Positions 40,160-52,200 of a stretch of 64,000 bases of DNA are shown piece by piece. The DNA is taken from assembly GCA_033557465.1 (NCBI GenBank), contig CM066036.1, positions 585,735,574-585,799,573 of the forward strand. The letters are read 5' to 3'. The position numbers and the translations under genes were made by a program. The notes beneath the pieces are model-generated. The model saw only the letters and a list, made by a program, of their open reading frames with translations, searched no databases and was not told the DNA's origin. Origin of the DNA: Ichthyophis bannanicus (Eukaryota; Chordata; Amphibia; Gymnophiona; Ichthyophiidae). Each line of letters begins with the position of its first letter. Position 1 is the stretch's first letter.

Positions 40160-41960
40160 TACCCCGTCACTTGGCCTGCTTACCCTGTGGGGGAGTTGCT
40201 GAGGCCTGATACTGAGGGTAGTATTTATAGGCAGCCGCCTATCTCAGGTAAAAGGGCTTTTTCCCCGAGCCCTTCTTCTTTTGAGAAGGGGCAGAGGTCT
40301 TCCTGGAGAGACGAGTCCTGGTGAGAGTCTCAGTCTCGATCTGTGCAGCCTTCTCATCCATGGGCTTGCCAAAGAGGTTATCACCTCTGCAGGGGACATC
40401 GACCAACTTGTCCTGCACCCATGGCTTGAGGTCGGACGTCTGAAGCCAAGCCTGGCGGCGTCCACCGATGCCGGCTGCGGCTACTCGAGCCGATGCCTCA
40501 AAACCATCGTAGGCTGCTCGAGAGATAAACTTTGAGCACTCTCGAATACCAGTTGACAAGGTTTGGAACCTCTGCAAAGGTTCGTCGGAGAGACCAGCAG
40601 AGAACCCGGCAATTTCTTTAGCCAGGTCCCGGAGATACATGCCCATGTAGAGCTGGTAGGTCTGGACTCGACAAGCAAGCATAGAGCCCTGGAAACACTT
40701 CCTACCGAGGGCATCCAGGCTTCGGGCCTCCCTACCGGGGGGCACCGAGGAGTGCATTTTTTGACTCTTAAGTCTATGCATGGCCGATTCCACCACCATG
40801 GAATGGTGCGGTAGTTGTGCCTTTTGGAAGCCGGGGCTCTTGCGGACTCGATAAATGTAATCGACCCGCTTGCTTAACACCGGCGACGACGCCGGGCTCT
40901 CCCACATGCGGAAGAGAAGTCGTTCCAGCATCGGAGGAACCGGTACAATAAAGGCCTCCTTCGGGGGAGAGTCATATTGGAGGGCATCGAGTTCTTCGAC
41001 TCGAGGCTCCTCCTCGGGATCCGCAGGGAATGCCAAGGCCTTGGCCATATCCCGCACGAAGTCCGAGAACCGGGTATCCTCCAGGGGGGACCGTCTCCGA
41101 GGTTCAGACTCGGTGGATTCCCAGGCCGCCTCCTCGGAGGAGGAGTCGAGCGGCTCCGGTCAGGCGGGCATCGATGCCATCCGCCCCGACGCCGAGGAAG
41201 TCGGCGTCGACGACCTCGGTCCCGAACGGGAGGCCGAAGGAGACCGCGACCGAGGATCAACTCGAGCCCTCATGGACTCGAGGATCGGCTCGGTCTCCGG
41301 GGTCGACTTGGAGGTCGACGTCCCGGTGGTCAGGGCAGAAGCACCGGCGAGGCCAGCGATCAATGCCCGCTGCTGGTCCATGAAGGCAGTCAGACTGCTC
41401 TCCAAGGCCGTCAACCTGAGTCCGAGCTCAGGAGACCCAGCAGCCCCCGACTCGGGCCCCGACGGCGTCGGGCCCGACATCGGCTCCTTCGGAGGCCAGT
41501 CTACGAGGACAACAGTACTCACGTGAGCGGGCAAGTCCATCTCGAGACGAGGATGTTTGGAAGGCCTCTCCACCTCCGAGGACCCGGGACGGAAATCGGG
41601 GCTATGCGACCTGGCCCTCAAGGAACCAGGAGCGTCCACCGATCCCGCCCTCGCGGGTTTCTTCTTCCGATGATGTTCCCGGGCAGGAGACCCCCTTTCA
41701 GAGGAACTTCGACGATGCTCAGGACCAGAGTCCCGAGACGTCGAAACCTCTGACGAGGTCCGAGCCCGGCCGGAGTCAGAGAAGATACTTTCCCGCTGAT
41801 GCTGCCGACTCCTCAACGCTTTTGAGGACATTTTGCCACACGGACCACAGATCATCGGGTCATGATCGGGTCCGAGGCAGCGGAGGCAGAAGTCGTGTGT
41901 GTCGGTAAGAGATATGAGTTTCTTACAGAGGTCACACTTTTTAAACCCGCTGGCAGCCAT
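40140..41960 (-). pseudogene. DIRS-I gag (copy 2), two nonsense codons
   Basis: Best-preserved gag of the family. It starts at 41960 (MAASGFKKCDLC), chosen for alignment with the other families. Cys/His cluster: C9, C12, H22, C25, C28, H33, C38, C41. Then a Ser/Arg-rich region to 41160, where CGA has become TGA; the same frame resumes from 41057 with the capsid-like part (QTYQLYMGMYLRDLAKEIAG, LKPWVQDKLVDVPC, NLFGKPMDEKA). A second stop at 40239 replaces a Lys codon of copy 1. The remaining tail to about 40140 is Gln/Lys/Pro-rich. Confidence 0.83.
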
Positions 41961-42175
41961 CAGGGTTTTAGAAAAAGGGCCCCTGCGAGGTCAAAAGACC
42001 GGGCTGCCAGTGAAAAAGTAAAAAGGCGCGAAATCTGTCACGAAGGACAAAAAAACAAAAAATAAAGAACGGACTCGCAACCGGCGTCGCGGGTCCGGGC
42101 GAGAAAAGAACCGGCGTCGAAACCGAGAGAAAAAAGAGAAATAAATCAACTTTTCTGCGGGGATTCACAAACAAC

Positions 42176-42363
42176 GTCTGTAGGGCTCCGCGGAAAAAAG
42201 AAGACTGAGCAAGATGGCACCCTTGGGCGGGAAGAGGACCGTGCATGCGCGCTGCAATTCCCAAAGGCTTTCTTTGAAAGCTGGGGAAAATTGCTCCGCG
42301 AGGGCTCCGTCGGCGCCGACGTCACCCATATGTGAGGACTGACTTCCTGCTTGGTCCTGGAGA
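42176..42363. repeat. Right terminal repeat of DIRS-I copy 2
   Basis: Nearly identical to 30600-30786; ends cctgcttggtcctggaga at the DIRS-H junction. Confidence 0.87.
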
Positions 42364-42530
42364 AACAATACCTTCCAGATCAAGAACTTCACAGAACAGG
42401 AATTGAGCAGCTCAAAGGAAGCTTTCATGAGCTGCCCAAGAACCACATTGAGGTCCCAAGACACTGCGGGACGTTTCAAGACAGGCAAGCATTGCATAAA
42501 GCGAACTAAAGGCTGTACCGAGATGAACTT
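42364..42530 (-). pseudogene. DIRS-H tyrosine recombinase, N-terminal-side part
   Basis: Minus-strand reading SWDLNVVLGQLMKASFELL then CSVKFLIWKVLFL, which precedes box I at 35600-35640. The upstream remainder is cut by the poly(A)-type end of an old L1 at 42531. Confidence 0.75.
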
Positions 42531-45500
42531 CTTTTTTTTTTTAATTTAATTTAATTTTTATTAGGTTTTTCCAAATACTTTGAAGAATCTTATCCACTAT
42601 AGAACATACAGACTCTCCCCCTCCTCCCTCACAGCACAGCCCTCATGTCAAATATTTACTTACAAACAATGTCTACAAAGTCTCAAACCGCTCCAAGTGC
42701 TCCCGAAGTATAGCAGTCAACTTTTCAAAAAAATAAATTGAGTGCATTCGTTTTGTCCACATACCCAATAAGGGAGAGTTGGCGGATTTCCACCAAAAAC
42801 GATTTTATATCGTGCAGCTAGGACACACATAAGTGCCAAACGCAACCCTCCCCCCCTACCACACACTTCCAGGAGAACCATCTCAAAGAGTCCATTCCAT
42901 TTCATGGCTCACGAGACACTCCACCTCCTGCTGAACCACCCCCCCAAAATACCACCACCATGGGGCACCCCCACCACATATGGCAATAATCCCCTCACAC
43001 TGCACAGCCCGTCAATAATTATCCATGCAGCCACTTACTATTTGCTGGAGGCAGGTAGGCGTGAGGTATCACCAAAGCAAGATTTTAAAATTATGCTCAA
43101 CATATCGTGTCACCATATGCCCCTTGTTTATATCCTGAAAAATTGCCTTCCATGTATGTTTTCCCAATTCTCTACCCAAGTCATGCTCCCACTGGTGTTC
43201 ATAGGTTTCTCCACCCTGGTGAGCATCCATCGAGGTAGTAGATTTTAGAAAAAACCCGCCTACTAGCCCAAGCGTACCAACATACAACCTCAAAATTGGA
43301 GAGACTGCGCCTGCTTTCGCTCACCCTCTCCCACTTGCAAACACCGACAGAAGTCCCGTTGTCCAAGGCCATTCTTCTCCTTCATCTCCATGAAGGATGC
43401 AGTCTTCCCATCTACATAAAATTATTAAACCGTATGGAGGCCCAGCTGCTCACAGCATCAGAAAAGTGGGTCGTGAAGACCTGGGGCAAAGTCTGGGTTA
43501 TATCTAATAGGATATAATAACGAGCAGATGCTCTGGATACTATGAACACTCCCCCCCCCCTTTTGCCTCCACAAGTGGTCAACTTGCCACACAAAAGGAT
43601 TGTGCACCCCCGGCAACCTCAGCCAAGGGATGAACCGGAAGGGGAACCCAGTGGTGTACACCGCCTCAATCTGTACCCATTTTCGAGCAAGTCCCTTCTG
43701 CCATCCCACCAGTGTAGGGAATCAGGCTGCTAGATAATACCACCACAAACATTTGTCACTGCTAGGCCCCCAGCTACCTTAGGTTGATATAATACTATCC
43801 TAGCTATCCTCTGGGGTTTACCATTCCATATATAATGGAAGAACATACATTGTGCCATGTTAAAGTCACCCCGCGGCATCGCCACAGGCAGCATCTGAAA
43901 TAAGTAGAGCACCTTCAGCAAAAGTACCATTTTGACATTAGCAATATGCCCCATCCAGGACAAGGGTTGCTTTTCCCTCTTTCCAAATCCAAAAACAACT
44001 TACACCAAAGGGGAATATAGTTCAACTGATAAAGTTGTGCCACGTCTGCGCTCAAATTAACGCCCAGGTACCAGACTATGCTTCACCCACTGAAATGAGA
44101 ACAGCCCTCGCAGCAGTTGCACCTCTGGGGCCGACAGGGAGAGATTGAGCACCTCTGTCTTGTCCAGATTGACTTTAAATCCAGACACCCTTTAGTAGGC
44201 CCCCATTTCCTCCTGAATCACATGCAACGAATCCTCTGCTCGGGTTACTGACATCAAGATATCGTCTGCGAAAATGGAGGTTTTGTGATGCCCCCTGGTA
44301 CCCAGACCCCCCACAATATCGGCCCCCTACCAGGTCCTCTCTGCAAAAGGGTTCAAGAGAGAGAGGACAGACAGAGGGCACCCTTGCTGGGTCCCTCTGT
44401 GCAAGGCAAAGAAACCTGAATAGTCCGCATTAACCTTAATGGAAGCCTCTGGTTTGCCATAAATAGCTCTTACCCACCGAATATAATATTCTCCAATACT
44501 GAACTGCTGCAAGGCTGCCCACCGGAATTCCCAGCCTACCTGGTCGAACACCTTCTCAATGCTGACTACCAGAGCAAAGGCTGGTATGCCCTCTTTTTGG
44601 ACTATCCAGTTCAGATACACTACGCGCTTCACATTATCTGTTACATGCCTACATTGGATTCAACTATGCTTGGCATGTGAGCACCAAACCTTGGCGCCAA
44701 TACCTTGGTAAGCACTTTGGTGTCAAGATTAAGTAGCGAAATCAATCTGTAGGAGGCACAAATCGATGCATCTTTGCCTGGCTTCAGAAGAACACTGATG
44801 CCCACCTGATGCATTGTAGGCGGCAGTTGTTTCCCCTCCCAAACACAAATGAATAGTCAAACCAGCCAAGGGGCTAGCCAATCCCGAAAAAGTATGTAAA
44901 CTCACAAAGTCAACTTGTCAGGTCAGGGAGCAGGGGCGGCCCAATCAATAGACAAACTTGGCAATCGCCCTGGGCAGCAATCTCGGGAGGGCAGCAAAAG
45001 CAGGCCATTCAAAGCTAAACAATAGACTTTGATAACCAGAGGGGGTATAAAGCTTGAGGTACGCCTAGAGCTCTAATACTTTGGACCAACTCTAGGGACA
45101 GCCCTGCCTGGGAGACTTATCATAACCCACTCAAACTCTTCCAAACTAACCGACTGATCCAAGCTATCCCGTGCCACCTCATCACCAGAGGTCTCGAAAA
45201 CAGAGCTATACAGCTCCCTGTAGAAAGCCTGGAACTCCTCGCAAATATACTCATCTCTCCAGGCCCAACCCACACCCAGTCACTATATTTTCATCACTGC
45301 AAGTTGAGCCTGCTGCGCCTTAAGACGTCTGGCCAACAACCTCCCAGGATTATTCCCATTCTCACTGAAGCGTGGACGAGCACACTAGAGAGGAAAAGCA
45401 TAGCTCTCTAGCTGAGGGTCCTGCACCACCATCTGTGCTAGTTCTAGGTCCTGGGCAGAGATCTTGTACCGGCCTCCAGCTCCTTAAGCTACAGAGATTG

Positions 45501-46263
45501 CCTCTTCTGCTTTTTCTTGTTAGCTCCCCACATTATGAATCAGCCGCATGGCTTTGAAACCATCCCACACAATAGCCAAACCCACTTCCCCATCCTAATT
45601 CAAAAAAATTGCAAAAGTCCTTCACTATTCCATCCACCAACATTCGGTCCTGCAAGATACTATCATTCATTCAACAATACAGTAACACTGACTACTGTCC
45701 ACAGTTCATGAGGTCCATCCATTCCATGATATGATCGGACCACATGATCGGCTCACATTATCAGCTCATAGCTTGTCTGAACTACAGTTGGCATGAGATT
45801 CGAACAAAGCAGAATCATGTCTATTCTGGGATATGTCTGATGAGACGTTGTATAAAAAAAGTAGACTCTATTTGTGGGATATTTCTCCCGTCATCCATCC
45901 ACCAATTGCCACGTACTCAATAAGCTTCTTCAGATGCTGCCTGTGAATGCCACTACCACGTCCACCCCCTAGGGAATTGTCTTAGCAAGGATTTAGGAAA
46001 AGACTGAAAATCCCTGCTAACACCACAAAGACCCAAAAAAACACAACACCTCCGTAGTCAGGCAATCAAAAACAACACCCTGGCCCTGAATTGGGGCATA
46101 CACAAACGAGGGTTAAAAATTGCCCCGGACCTTCCCCAGAAGTGCCACATAGCCTCCCTCCTTGTTTCACAAAACTCCTTCCTCCCCCCAGGATACAGAA
46201 TTATGCAAAAGATGTGCAGAGTCTCCCCCCCTCCTTCCACCCTCCCCTGGGGGAGACACAATA
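42531..46263 (-). mobile_element. Old L1-like LINE, decayed
   Basis: The plus strand begins with a T-run and ttaatttaat repeats (42530-42560), the complement of a poly(A) tail. Minus-strand pieces of an ORF2 follow in order towards 46260. No ORF1 or 5' UTR recognised, so probably 5'-truncated. Confidence 0.72.
43700..46261 (-). pseudogene. L1-like ORF2 (endonuclease-RT), decayed
   Basis: Recognisable pieces in order: a degraded endonuclease region (46261-45750), EEFQAFYRELYSSVFE (45240-45180), RT palm at 44632-44327 (FALVVSIEKVFDQVGWEF, FALHRGTQQGCPLSVLSLL; the expected Asp/Ala-containing box has drifted), an FADD-type region near 44270, and the C-terminal IANVKMVLLLKVLYLFQML with HYIWNGKPQRIA at 43963-43730. 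Many stops and shifts. 3' part 42560-43700 has no clear frame. Confidence 0.72.
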
Positions 46264-46318
46264 AAATTATTTTATTTATTTGAGAAGTTTATATACCGCA
46301 ATTTCCAATGTTCAATTA

Positions 46319-47588
46319 CAGGATTACAGGATCAGAGGCAGCATGGATTCACCAAAGGCAGGTCTTGTCAGAAAGATCTGATTGATTTCTTTGACTGGGT
46401 GACCAGGGAGTTGGACTGAGGGAGAGCTCTAGATGTGGTGTATTTAGATTTCAGTAAAGCCTTTAACACCATTCCTCACAGGCGATTTATAAAGAAACTG
46501 AGCACCCTAGGGATGGACCATAAAGTTACTGCTTGGGTTAGAAATTGGTAGGGTGGGAGGCGACAAAGGGTACAGGTAAATGGAGTCCACTCTGAGGAGA
46601 AGGAGTTTACCAGAGATATGCCCCAGGGATCTGTCCTTGGTCCAATTCTTTTTAACATCTTTGTTAGTGATATAGCAGAAGGGCGGTCCGGGTAAGGTTT
46701 GCCTCTTTGTGGATGATACCAAAATCTGCAATACAGTAGACACCCAGGAAGGTGTAGATAACATGAAGACGGATCTAGCTAAGATTGAAGAATGGTCTAG
46801 AATTTGGCAGCTGAGATTTAATGTTAAAAAATGCAAGATCATGTATTTGGGCTGCAGCAATCCAAGGGAGCAATATAGTATAGGGGTGAAATACTTCTGT
46901 CCACTAAAGAAGAGTGGGACCTAGGCGTGATTGTGTCTGATGATCTTAAAGTAGCTAAACAGGTAGAAAAGGCAATGGCAAAAGCTAGAAGGATACTTGA
47001 GTGCATAGGGAGAGGAATGGCCAGCAGAAGAAAGGAGTTGATACTGCCTCTGTAGAAGTCTTTGGTGCGACCCCATTTGGAGCACTCTGTGCAATTCTGG
47101 AGACCGCACCTTCAAAAGGATATAAACAGGGTGGAATCCATACAGAGGGTGGCTACTAAAATGGTTAGTGGCCTTCATTATAAAGCATGAGGACGGACTT
47201 GAGGATCTTAATATGTACACCTTAGAGGAAAGGAGGGATAAAGGTGATATGATTGAGACATTTAAATACCACCGTGGCATCAATGCACAGCAGGAGAGCC
47301 TCTTTCGATTGAAAGCAAGCTCTGCTACGAGGGGACATGGGATGAGGGTGAAAAGGGATAGATTCAGGAGTGATATGTGGAAATATTTCTTTACGGGAAG
47401 AGTGGTGTATCTGTGGAATAGTCTTCAAGTGGAAGTGGTAGAGATGAGGACAGTATCTGAATTCAAGGAAGCATGGGACAAACACAGAGGATCTCTAAAG
47501 GAAAAAAGGGGAATGTTGTAGTGGTTGATATGGAAGGACAGATTAGATAGGCCACGTGGTCTTTTTCTTTCATTATGTTTCTATGTTT
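46319..47588 (+). mobile_element. CR1-like LINE fragment
   Basis: Plus-strand 5'-truncated CR1 of about 1.27 kb, the same family as 449-1446, ending in tatgtttctatgtttc, a variant of the CR1 octamer tail. Carries the RT from the fingers to the C-terminus. Confidence 0.82.
46330..47521 (+). pseudogene. CR1 reverse transcriptase C-terminal half
   Basis: Pieces: QHGFTKGRSCQKDLIDFFDW (46340-46400), YLDFSKAFNTIPHRRF (about 46440), DMPQGSVLGPILFNIFVSD (about 46615), FVDDTKICNTVDT (about 46700; FADD box altered to FVDD), KIEEWSRIWQLRFNVKKCKI (46780), LGVIVSDDLKVAKQ (46920), and the terminal NMYTLEERRDKGDMIETFKY then FRSDMWKYFFTGRVVYLWNS (47210-47440). Several stops and shifts; relic. Confidence 0.8.
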
Positions 47589-47994
47589 CAGTATGGTTTA
47601 CATAGAACAGAAAGAGAAATTAGACTTACCTGCTAATTGTTGTTCCTTGAGGAACTCCAGTTCAGTCCTTTAGCTCTAGGTAGTGTATCTCCTTCTGCAG
47701 CATGGAGACTGGGCATGTCAAAACTGTGACATCACTGGATGTACTCTGCTGGTCTCTCCCATCAGCCCCAATGTACTATTGACAAAGCAGACTCAAAAGA
47801 GCAACAAATAAGTAGCTATAGTATTAACTTTAAATTTTTTTTAAACATTATCTAAATCCCCCTAAATTAAGATGACTAACTTCATCTCTCACGTACTCCT
47901 CCCTCCATGAACAAAATAGGGCAGAGAAGTTAGCGACAAAAGAACCACAACAAACCGACATCTAAACTAACCATCCATGGGCAGGAATCAGGAC

Positions 47995-48075
47995 TGAACT
48001 GAAGTTCCTCAAGGAACAACAATTAGCAGGTAAGTCTAATTTGTAATTCCTTATCGGTCCTCCAGTTCAGTCCTT
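47995..48075. other. Internal complementary region of the DIRS-IV-related fragment
   Basis: ctcaaggaacaacaattagc complements the left end at 47640-47660. From about 48047 (attccttatcggtcctccag) it should complement the lost right end. It therefore records what the missing right end looked like. Confidence 0.78.
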
Positions 48076-48102
48076 CACCTCTGGGATGTAACAGAGCAGT
48101 AA

Positions 48103-48915
48103 TCATTGGGAGGGACCTGTCCACCTGGATCGCAACACTGCCGACACGAAACAGGCATCGTTCGTCGCCTGAACATCCAGGCGATAGTGCTTACTGAAAG
48201 TAGGGAGAGACGACCAAGTGGCCGCTCTGCAAATCTCCTCTGGCGGAACCAAACTATGCTCCACCCAAGAAGTCGCTTGCACTCTAGTAGAGTGGGACCT
48301 TAACCCCACGGGCACCTGACGACCCTACAAGATATATGCTGACACTATTGCCTCTCTGGTCCATCTGGAAATCGAAGCTTTAGCTGCCGCTTCTCCTTTA
48401 TGCAGCCCTCCAAAAAGAACGAATAGGCGATCAGACTTATGGAAAGTTTCCGAGGCTTTTAAGTAATGATGCAGAGCTCTTATTATGTCCAACCGACGCA
48501 GACTACTGTCCGAGACGTTCACATCCGTAGACCCCAAAACTGGCAACGAGACCGATTGACTGAGGTGAAAAGGAGAAACTACCTTGGGCAAAAAGTAAGG
48601 CACAGGCCGCAAGACAACATTTTCTTTGGGGAAAAAAAGAACGGTTTCCTACAAGACAAAGCCTGTAACTCCGAAACTCGACGTGCCAAACAAATGGCCA
48701 CTAAAAACAATGTTTTTAGAGTTAAATCCTTGATTGAAGCTTGATGCAAGGGCTTGAAAGGTTCTCTAGTCAACGCCCCCAGCACCAAGTTAAGATCCCA
48801 CGGGGGAATCACTATTCTGCGAGAAGGCCGTTGCTGAGATACTGCTTTTAGAAACCAAATCACGTTGATGTGAGAGCCCAAGGCCACCCCCTGAACATTA
48901 CCTCTGCAGCAAGAA
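48103..48915 (-). pseudogene. DIRS-IV-like tyrosine recombinase fragment
   Basis: Three frames: 48915-48579 (IPPWDLNLVLGALTREPF; AICLARRVSELQALSC, box I), 48612-48325 (FLPKVVSPFHLSQSVSLPVL; FHKSDRLFVLFGGLHKGEAA) and 48315-48103 (GLRSHSTRVQATSWVEHSLV with the HxxR motif; CRAATWSSLPTFSKHYRLD with the catalytic Tyr). Frameshifts near 48600 and 48320. The N-terminus is cut by the DIRS-II insertion. Confidence 0.82.
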
Positions 48916-49258
48916 AGCATAGCTACTCACCTGTAACAGGTGATCTCCGGGAACAGCAGGAATTTAGTCTTCACATATGGATATCATCGGTACCGATGGA
49001 GCCTGCGTGGAAACGATCCCCAGCATCCAATAGGAAAGCTTTTGGGAGCATCCCACAGCGTCTGCATGCTGCCTTCCCGCCTTTCCCAACTGTCCCTCTC
49101 CAGTTAGAGTTAATTAGCTGAGACAAAAGAGAGGGAAAGAGAGAAAGAGAGAGAGAGAGATAGAGAGATAGAGAGATACAACTCCTAGGGGAGGTGGGTG
49201 GGTTGTGAAGACTAAATTCCTGCTGTTCCCGGAGATCACCTGTTACAGGTGAGTAACT
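48916..49258 (-). mobile_element. DIRS-II left end (copy D)
   Basis: Starts agcatagctactcacctgta and contains the left terminal repeat, a GA-rich microsatellite (49120-49178) and the first half of an internal complementary region (gaagactaaattcctgctgt then aggtgagtaacta), where an L2 has inserted. The recombinase piece at 53096-53336 may belong to the same copy. Confidence 0.78.
49120..49180. repeat. GA/GATA microsatellite
   Basis: Runs of gagaga and (gatagaga)n on the plus strand; a shorter version occurs at the same position in DIRS-II copy C (53537-53570). Confidence 0.85.
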
Positions 49259-52200
49259 ATTTTTTATTTATTTATTTATACACATTTATATACCGCATCT
49301 TCCAGAGTTCAGTTGCGGTTTACAGTGAACAACAATTAACAAATCAAGTTTGTTTTACAAGGAACATCATAGTATAAGTATAATGATAGCAGAACATATT
49401 TTACAAGGAACGTCATATTATAAGTATAATGCTTAACAAAACAGTATATGTATTAAGGAACGAAATAATTAACTAGACAGACTATATTGTCTAAACAATG
49501 TAAGATAATACAGAACAGAATAAACTATTTACAAATATATATATGTATATATATATATGGAAGTGAAAGGGCATAAGATGTGGGATCATCAAAAGTGTTT
49601 AACTAAATGTGCTATCTTTGTGAGTTGAAGGGTTTTTATTTGAAGCTGTCAGATACCTGTTTAGCCTTTGTCTAAAGCGGGAGAGGGATTATCTATGTTA
49701 TAGTGTTTGGTGAACAGATAAGTTTTCAATTTTTTGCTGAATTCCATGATCTCAGTTAGTGTTCGTAACTCCTCTGGGAGGGAATTCCAGATGGCTGGGG
49801 CTATGTGAGAAAAGGCTCTGTTTGTTGATTTATGGGCTCTTGTGTAATCTTTCGGAATCTTTAATTTGTTTAATTGTCCTTTTCTGTGTGTAGGCTCAGA
49901 TGGTTCTTTGTGTATTAAGTTACATAGCGTAGTTGGAGCCATATCATATAAGGCTTTGAATGAAGTTATTATTGTTTTGTAAATTATCCTGCTTTGAATT
50001 GGTAGCCAATGGAGGGAAGCTAATATTGGTGTTATGTGTTGTAGTGAGTTAACTTTCAATATAATTCTAGCAGCTGTGTTTTGTGCTAATTGCATTCGTT
50101 TGATGTTTTGTTTTGATATGCCTATTAGTATTAGATTGGCAAAGTCAAAATGAGGAGTTATGGTGGCCTGAATTATGTTGATAAAGTCTTGTGCGAGTAC
50201 TAGAGGACGTAGTTGTTTGAGGGTTTTGAGTTTGAAATAAATTTTCTTTATGGTATTGCTAATGTGGGTTTCCATCGTAAGGTGTGTGTCAAGTATAACG
50301 CCTAGGTATCTTATTTCATTTTTTATTTTAATTTCTTAGTTTTGAAGTCTTATGTGTGTTGGGGGGATATAGGATTTGTTCTTGGTCACTATTAGAACTT
50401 CAGTTTTAGCGTGATTTATGTGGAGGTTTTGTGCTTTTAGCTAAGTTGTGATTTCATTGTAGCAGTCCGATAGGAGTTGAAGCGGTAGATTGGGTATTGT
50501 GAATGGAATATACATCATAATATCATCTGCGTATAGGTGATATTTTACTCCAAATATTTTGAAAATGTTGCAGACTGGTTTTATGTAAATATTGAAAAGT
50601 AGGGCTGATAACGCTGAGCCTTGTGGTAGTCCAATTTCTTGTTTATATGTAGATGAGGTTTGATTCCCAATTCTTACATTTTGCATTCTATTATTTAGGT
50701 ATGACGAGAACCATTTATGTACTGTGGAGTTTAAGCCTATTTGTCTCAGGTTATTGAGCATTATTGTGTGGTGTACGCTATCAAACGCAGCTGATATATC
50801 AATGAAAAGTAGAATGAAGGCCTGTTTATGATTGTCAATCCCTCTTAGGAGCGCATCTATTAAAACTGTAAGGAGTGTTTCAACTCCGTGGCGGGGCCGA
50901 AAGCCATATTGTTGCTCATCGAGTGGGTAAGATGAGTCTAGAAAATCCTGTGTCTGTAATTGAACCACTTTTTCAATTATTTTAGCCAAGAATGGAATGC
51001 TAGAAATGGGTCTATAAGATACAGGCGAAGTTTTATCAAGTTTGCTGTTCTTAAGGATTGGACGTATTTGTGCGTGTTTGAGTGATGGTGGGAGGTAACC
51101 TTGGGTTAGTGAGAGGTTAACTATTTGGAGAATGTAGGGTAATAAAATTGGAAGTGTGTTTTTTATCCATGTTACTGGACATGGATCTAGATAAGAAGTT
51201 GTGGTGTTGAAACTGTTAATGATATTTTTTAGTGTCTCTTTAGTTATGGGATGAAACTCTGACCATTCGTCTGAAGGCTGGTGTGAAATGTCAATAGTGT
51301 CTATAGACATTGACGGCATTTTTGCTTTGTTTTGATAATGGTGGGCTAAGGTTTGAACTGAGATGTCAGTAATTTCATTGCCAGAAGTTTGAGGGTTGGT
51401 TAGATTTCTGACAATGGAGAATAACTCTCTTGGTCTGTTATATGATTTTGATAGTATTTCAGCATAGTATTTTTTCTTTGTGCTGTCCAAGGTTTCTTTG
51501 TATTTAGTAAGGTGGTTATTGTATATTTCTTTGTGTATCGTCAATTCAGATTTGCGCCAGTTGAGTTCTAGTTTTCTAAGATTCCTTTTCATTTGTTTTA
51601 GAGTAGTGTTGAACCATGGTTTGGTATTAGTCTTAGAGTAGGTGCTCTTTTTGTTTGTGTGGTTAATTTTGGCTGCATTGTTGATGGTTTCATGCCAGTT
51701 TTTGACAGTATCATCCAAATTCGTTGCAGGTGATACGAGGTGGGGGATTGTTAAGTCAATAAATTCTGCATTGTTAAACTTTTTAAATCTTGTAGTTGGG
51801 ACACTTCTAGTGTGGTTGTAAGTGCTAGCGACGGGATATGTAAGATTTAATTTGATAATATAGTGATCGGACCAGGGTATCTGTGTACATTCTACTGAGT
51901 TTGGATTGATTAGTTTGAAGAGTGTATTAGGGAGAAGGACAAGATCGAGTGTTCCACCTTTGATGTGTGTAGATGTGTTTATTATTTGATGATAGTCCAT
52001 GTCTGATATAGTATCGAAGAATAGTTTAGAGTCCAGTGCTGGTAGTGAGGGAAGGTTAAAGTCACCTAGCATAATTATAGGGTGTTGTTCAGTGGATGAG
52101 CTGAGGAGTTCCATAAAAGTGTCGAGGCAGTCTGGTTTTTGGTCTAGGGGTCTATATACTAAGCAGAGTTTCATGAGGCCAATTTTTATTAATAACGTGT

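Larger units (their letters stand above)
35649..42363 (-). mobile_element. DIRS-I retrotransposon copy 2, nearly intact
   Basis: Complete element inserted in the DIRS-H recombinase just after KFLIWKVLFL. The flanking caccagaa and aacaatacc fit an uninterrupted gene without duplication. About 5.7 kb after removing the nested PLE 2 (35846-36833). Contains terminal repeats (35649-35842 and 42176-42363), internal complementary region (36910-37010), intact recombinase frame, RT/RNase H frame with a compensated double frameshift, and gag with two nonsense codons and a complete Cys/His start. Confidence 0.92.
46264..47612 (-). mobile_element. L2-like 3' tail piece, split by a CR1
   Basis: 46264-46318 (ttatttatttgagaagttta, tataccgcaatttccaa) and 47589-47612 (agtatggtttacatagaaca) together resemble the L2 3' end at 49261-49335 read on the minus strand. 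The CR1 at 46319-47588 separates them. Confidence 0.6.
47613..48915 (-). mobile_element. DIRS-IV-related fragment (left end and recombinase part)
   Basis: Begins agagaaattagacttacctg, like the DIRS-IV left end at 16094. It has an internal complementary region (about 47995-48075) and the C-terminal two thirds of a recombinase, then is cut at 48915 by a DIRS-II left end. It diverges from the 16094-22115 copy enough to be an older or sister lineage. Confidence 0.82.

Noticed and set aside
49120..49180. GA-rich tract as a regulatory element
   Set aside because: Simple microsatellite inside a DIRS-II left end; a shorter version in copy C shows it is just variable repeat DNA.
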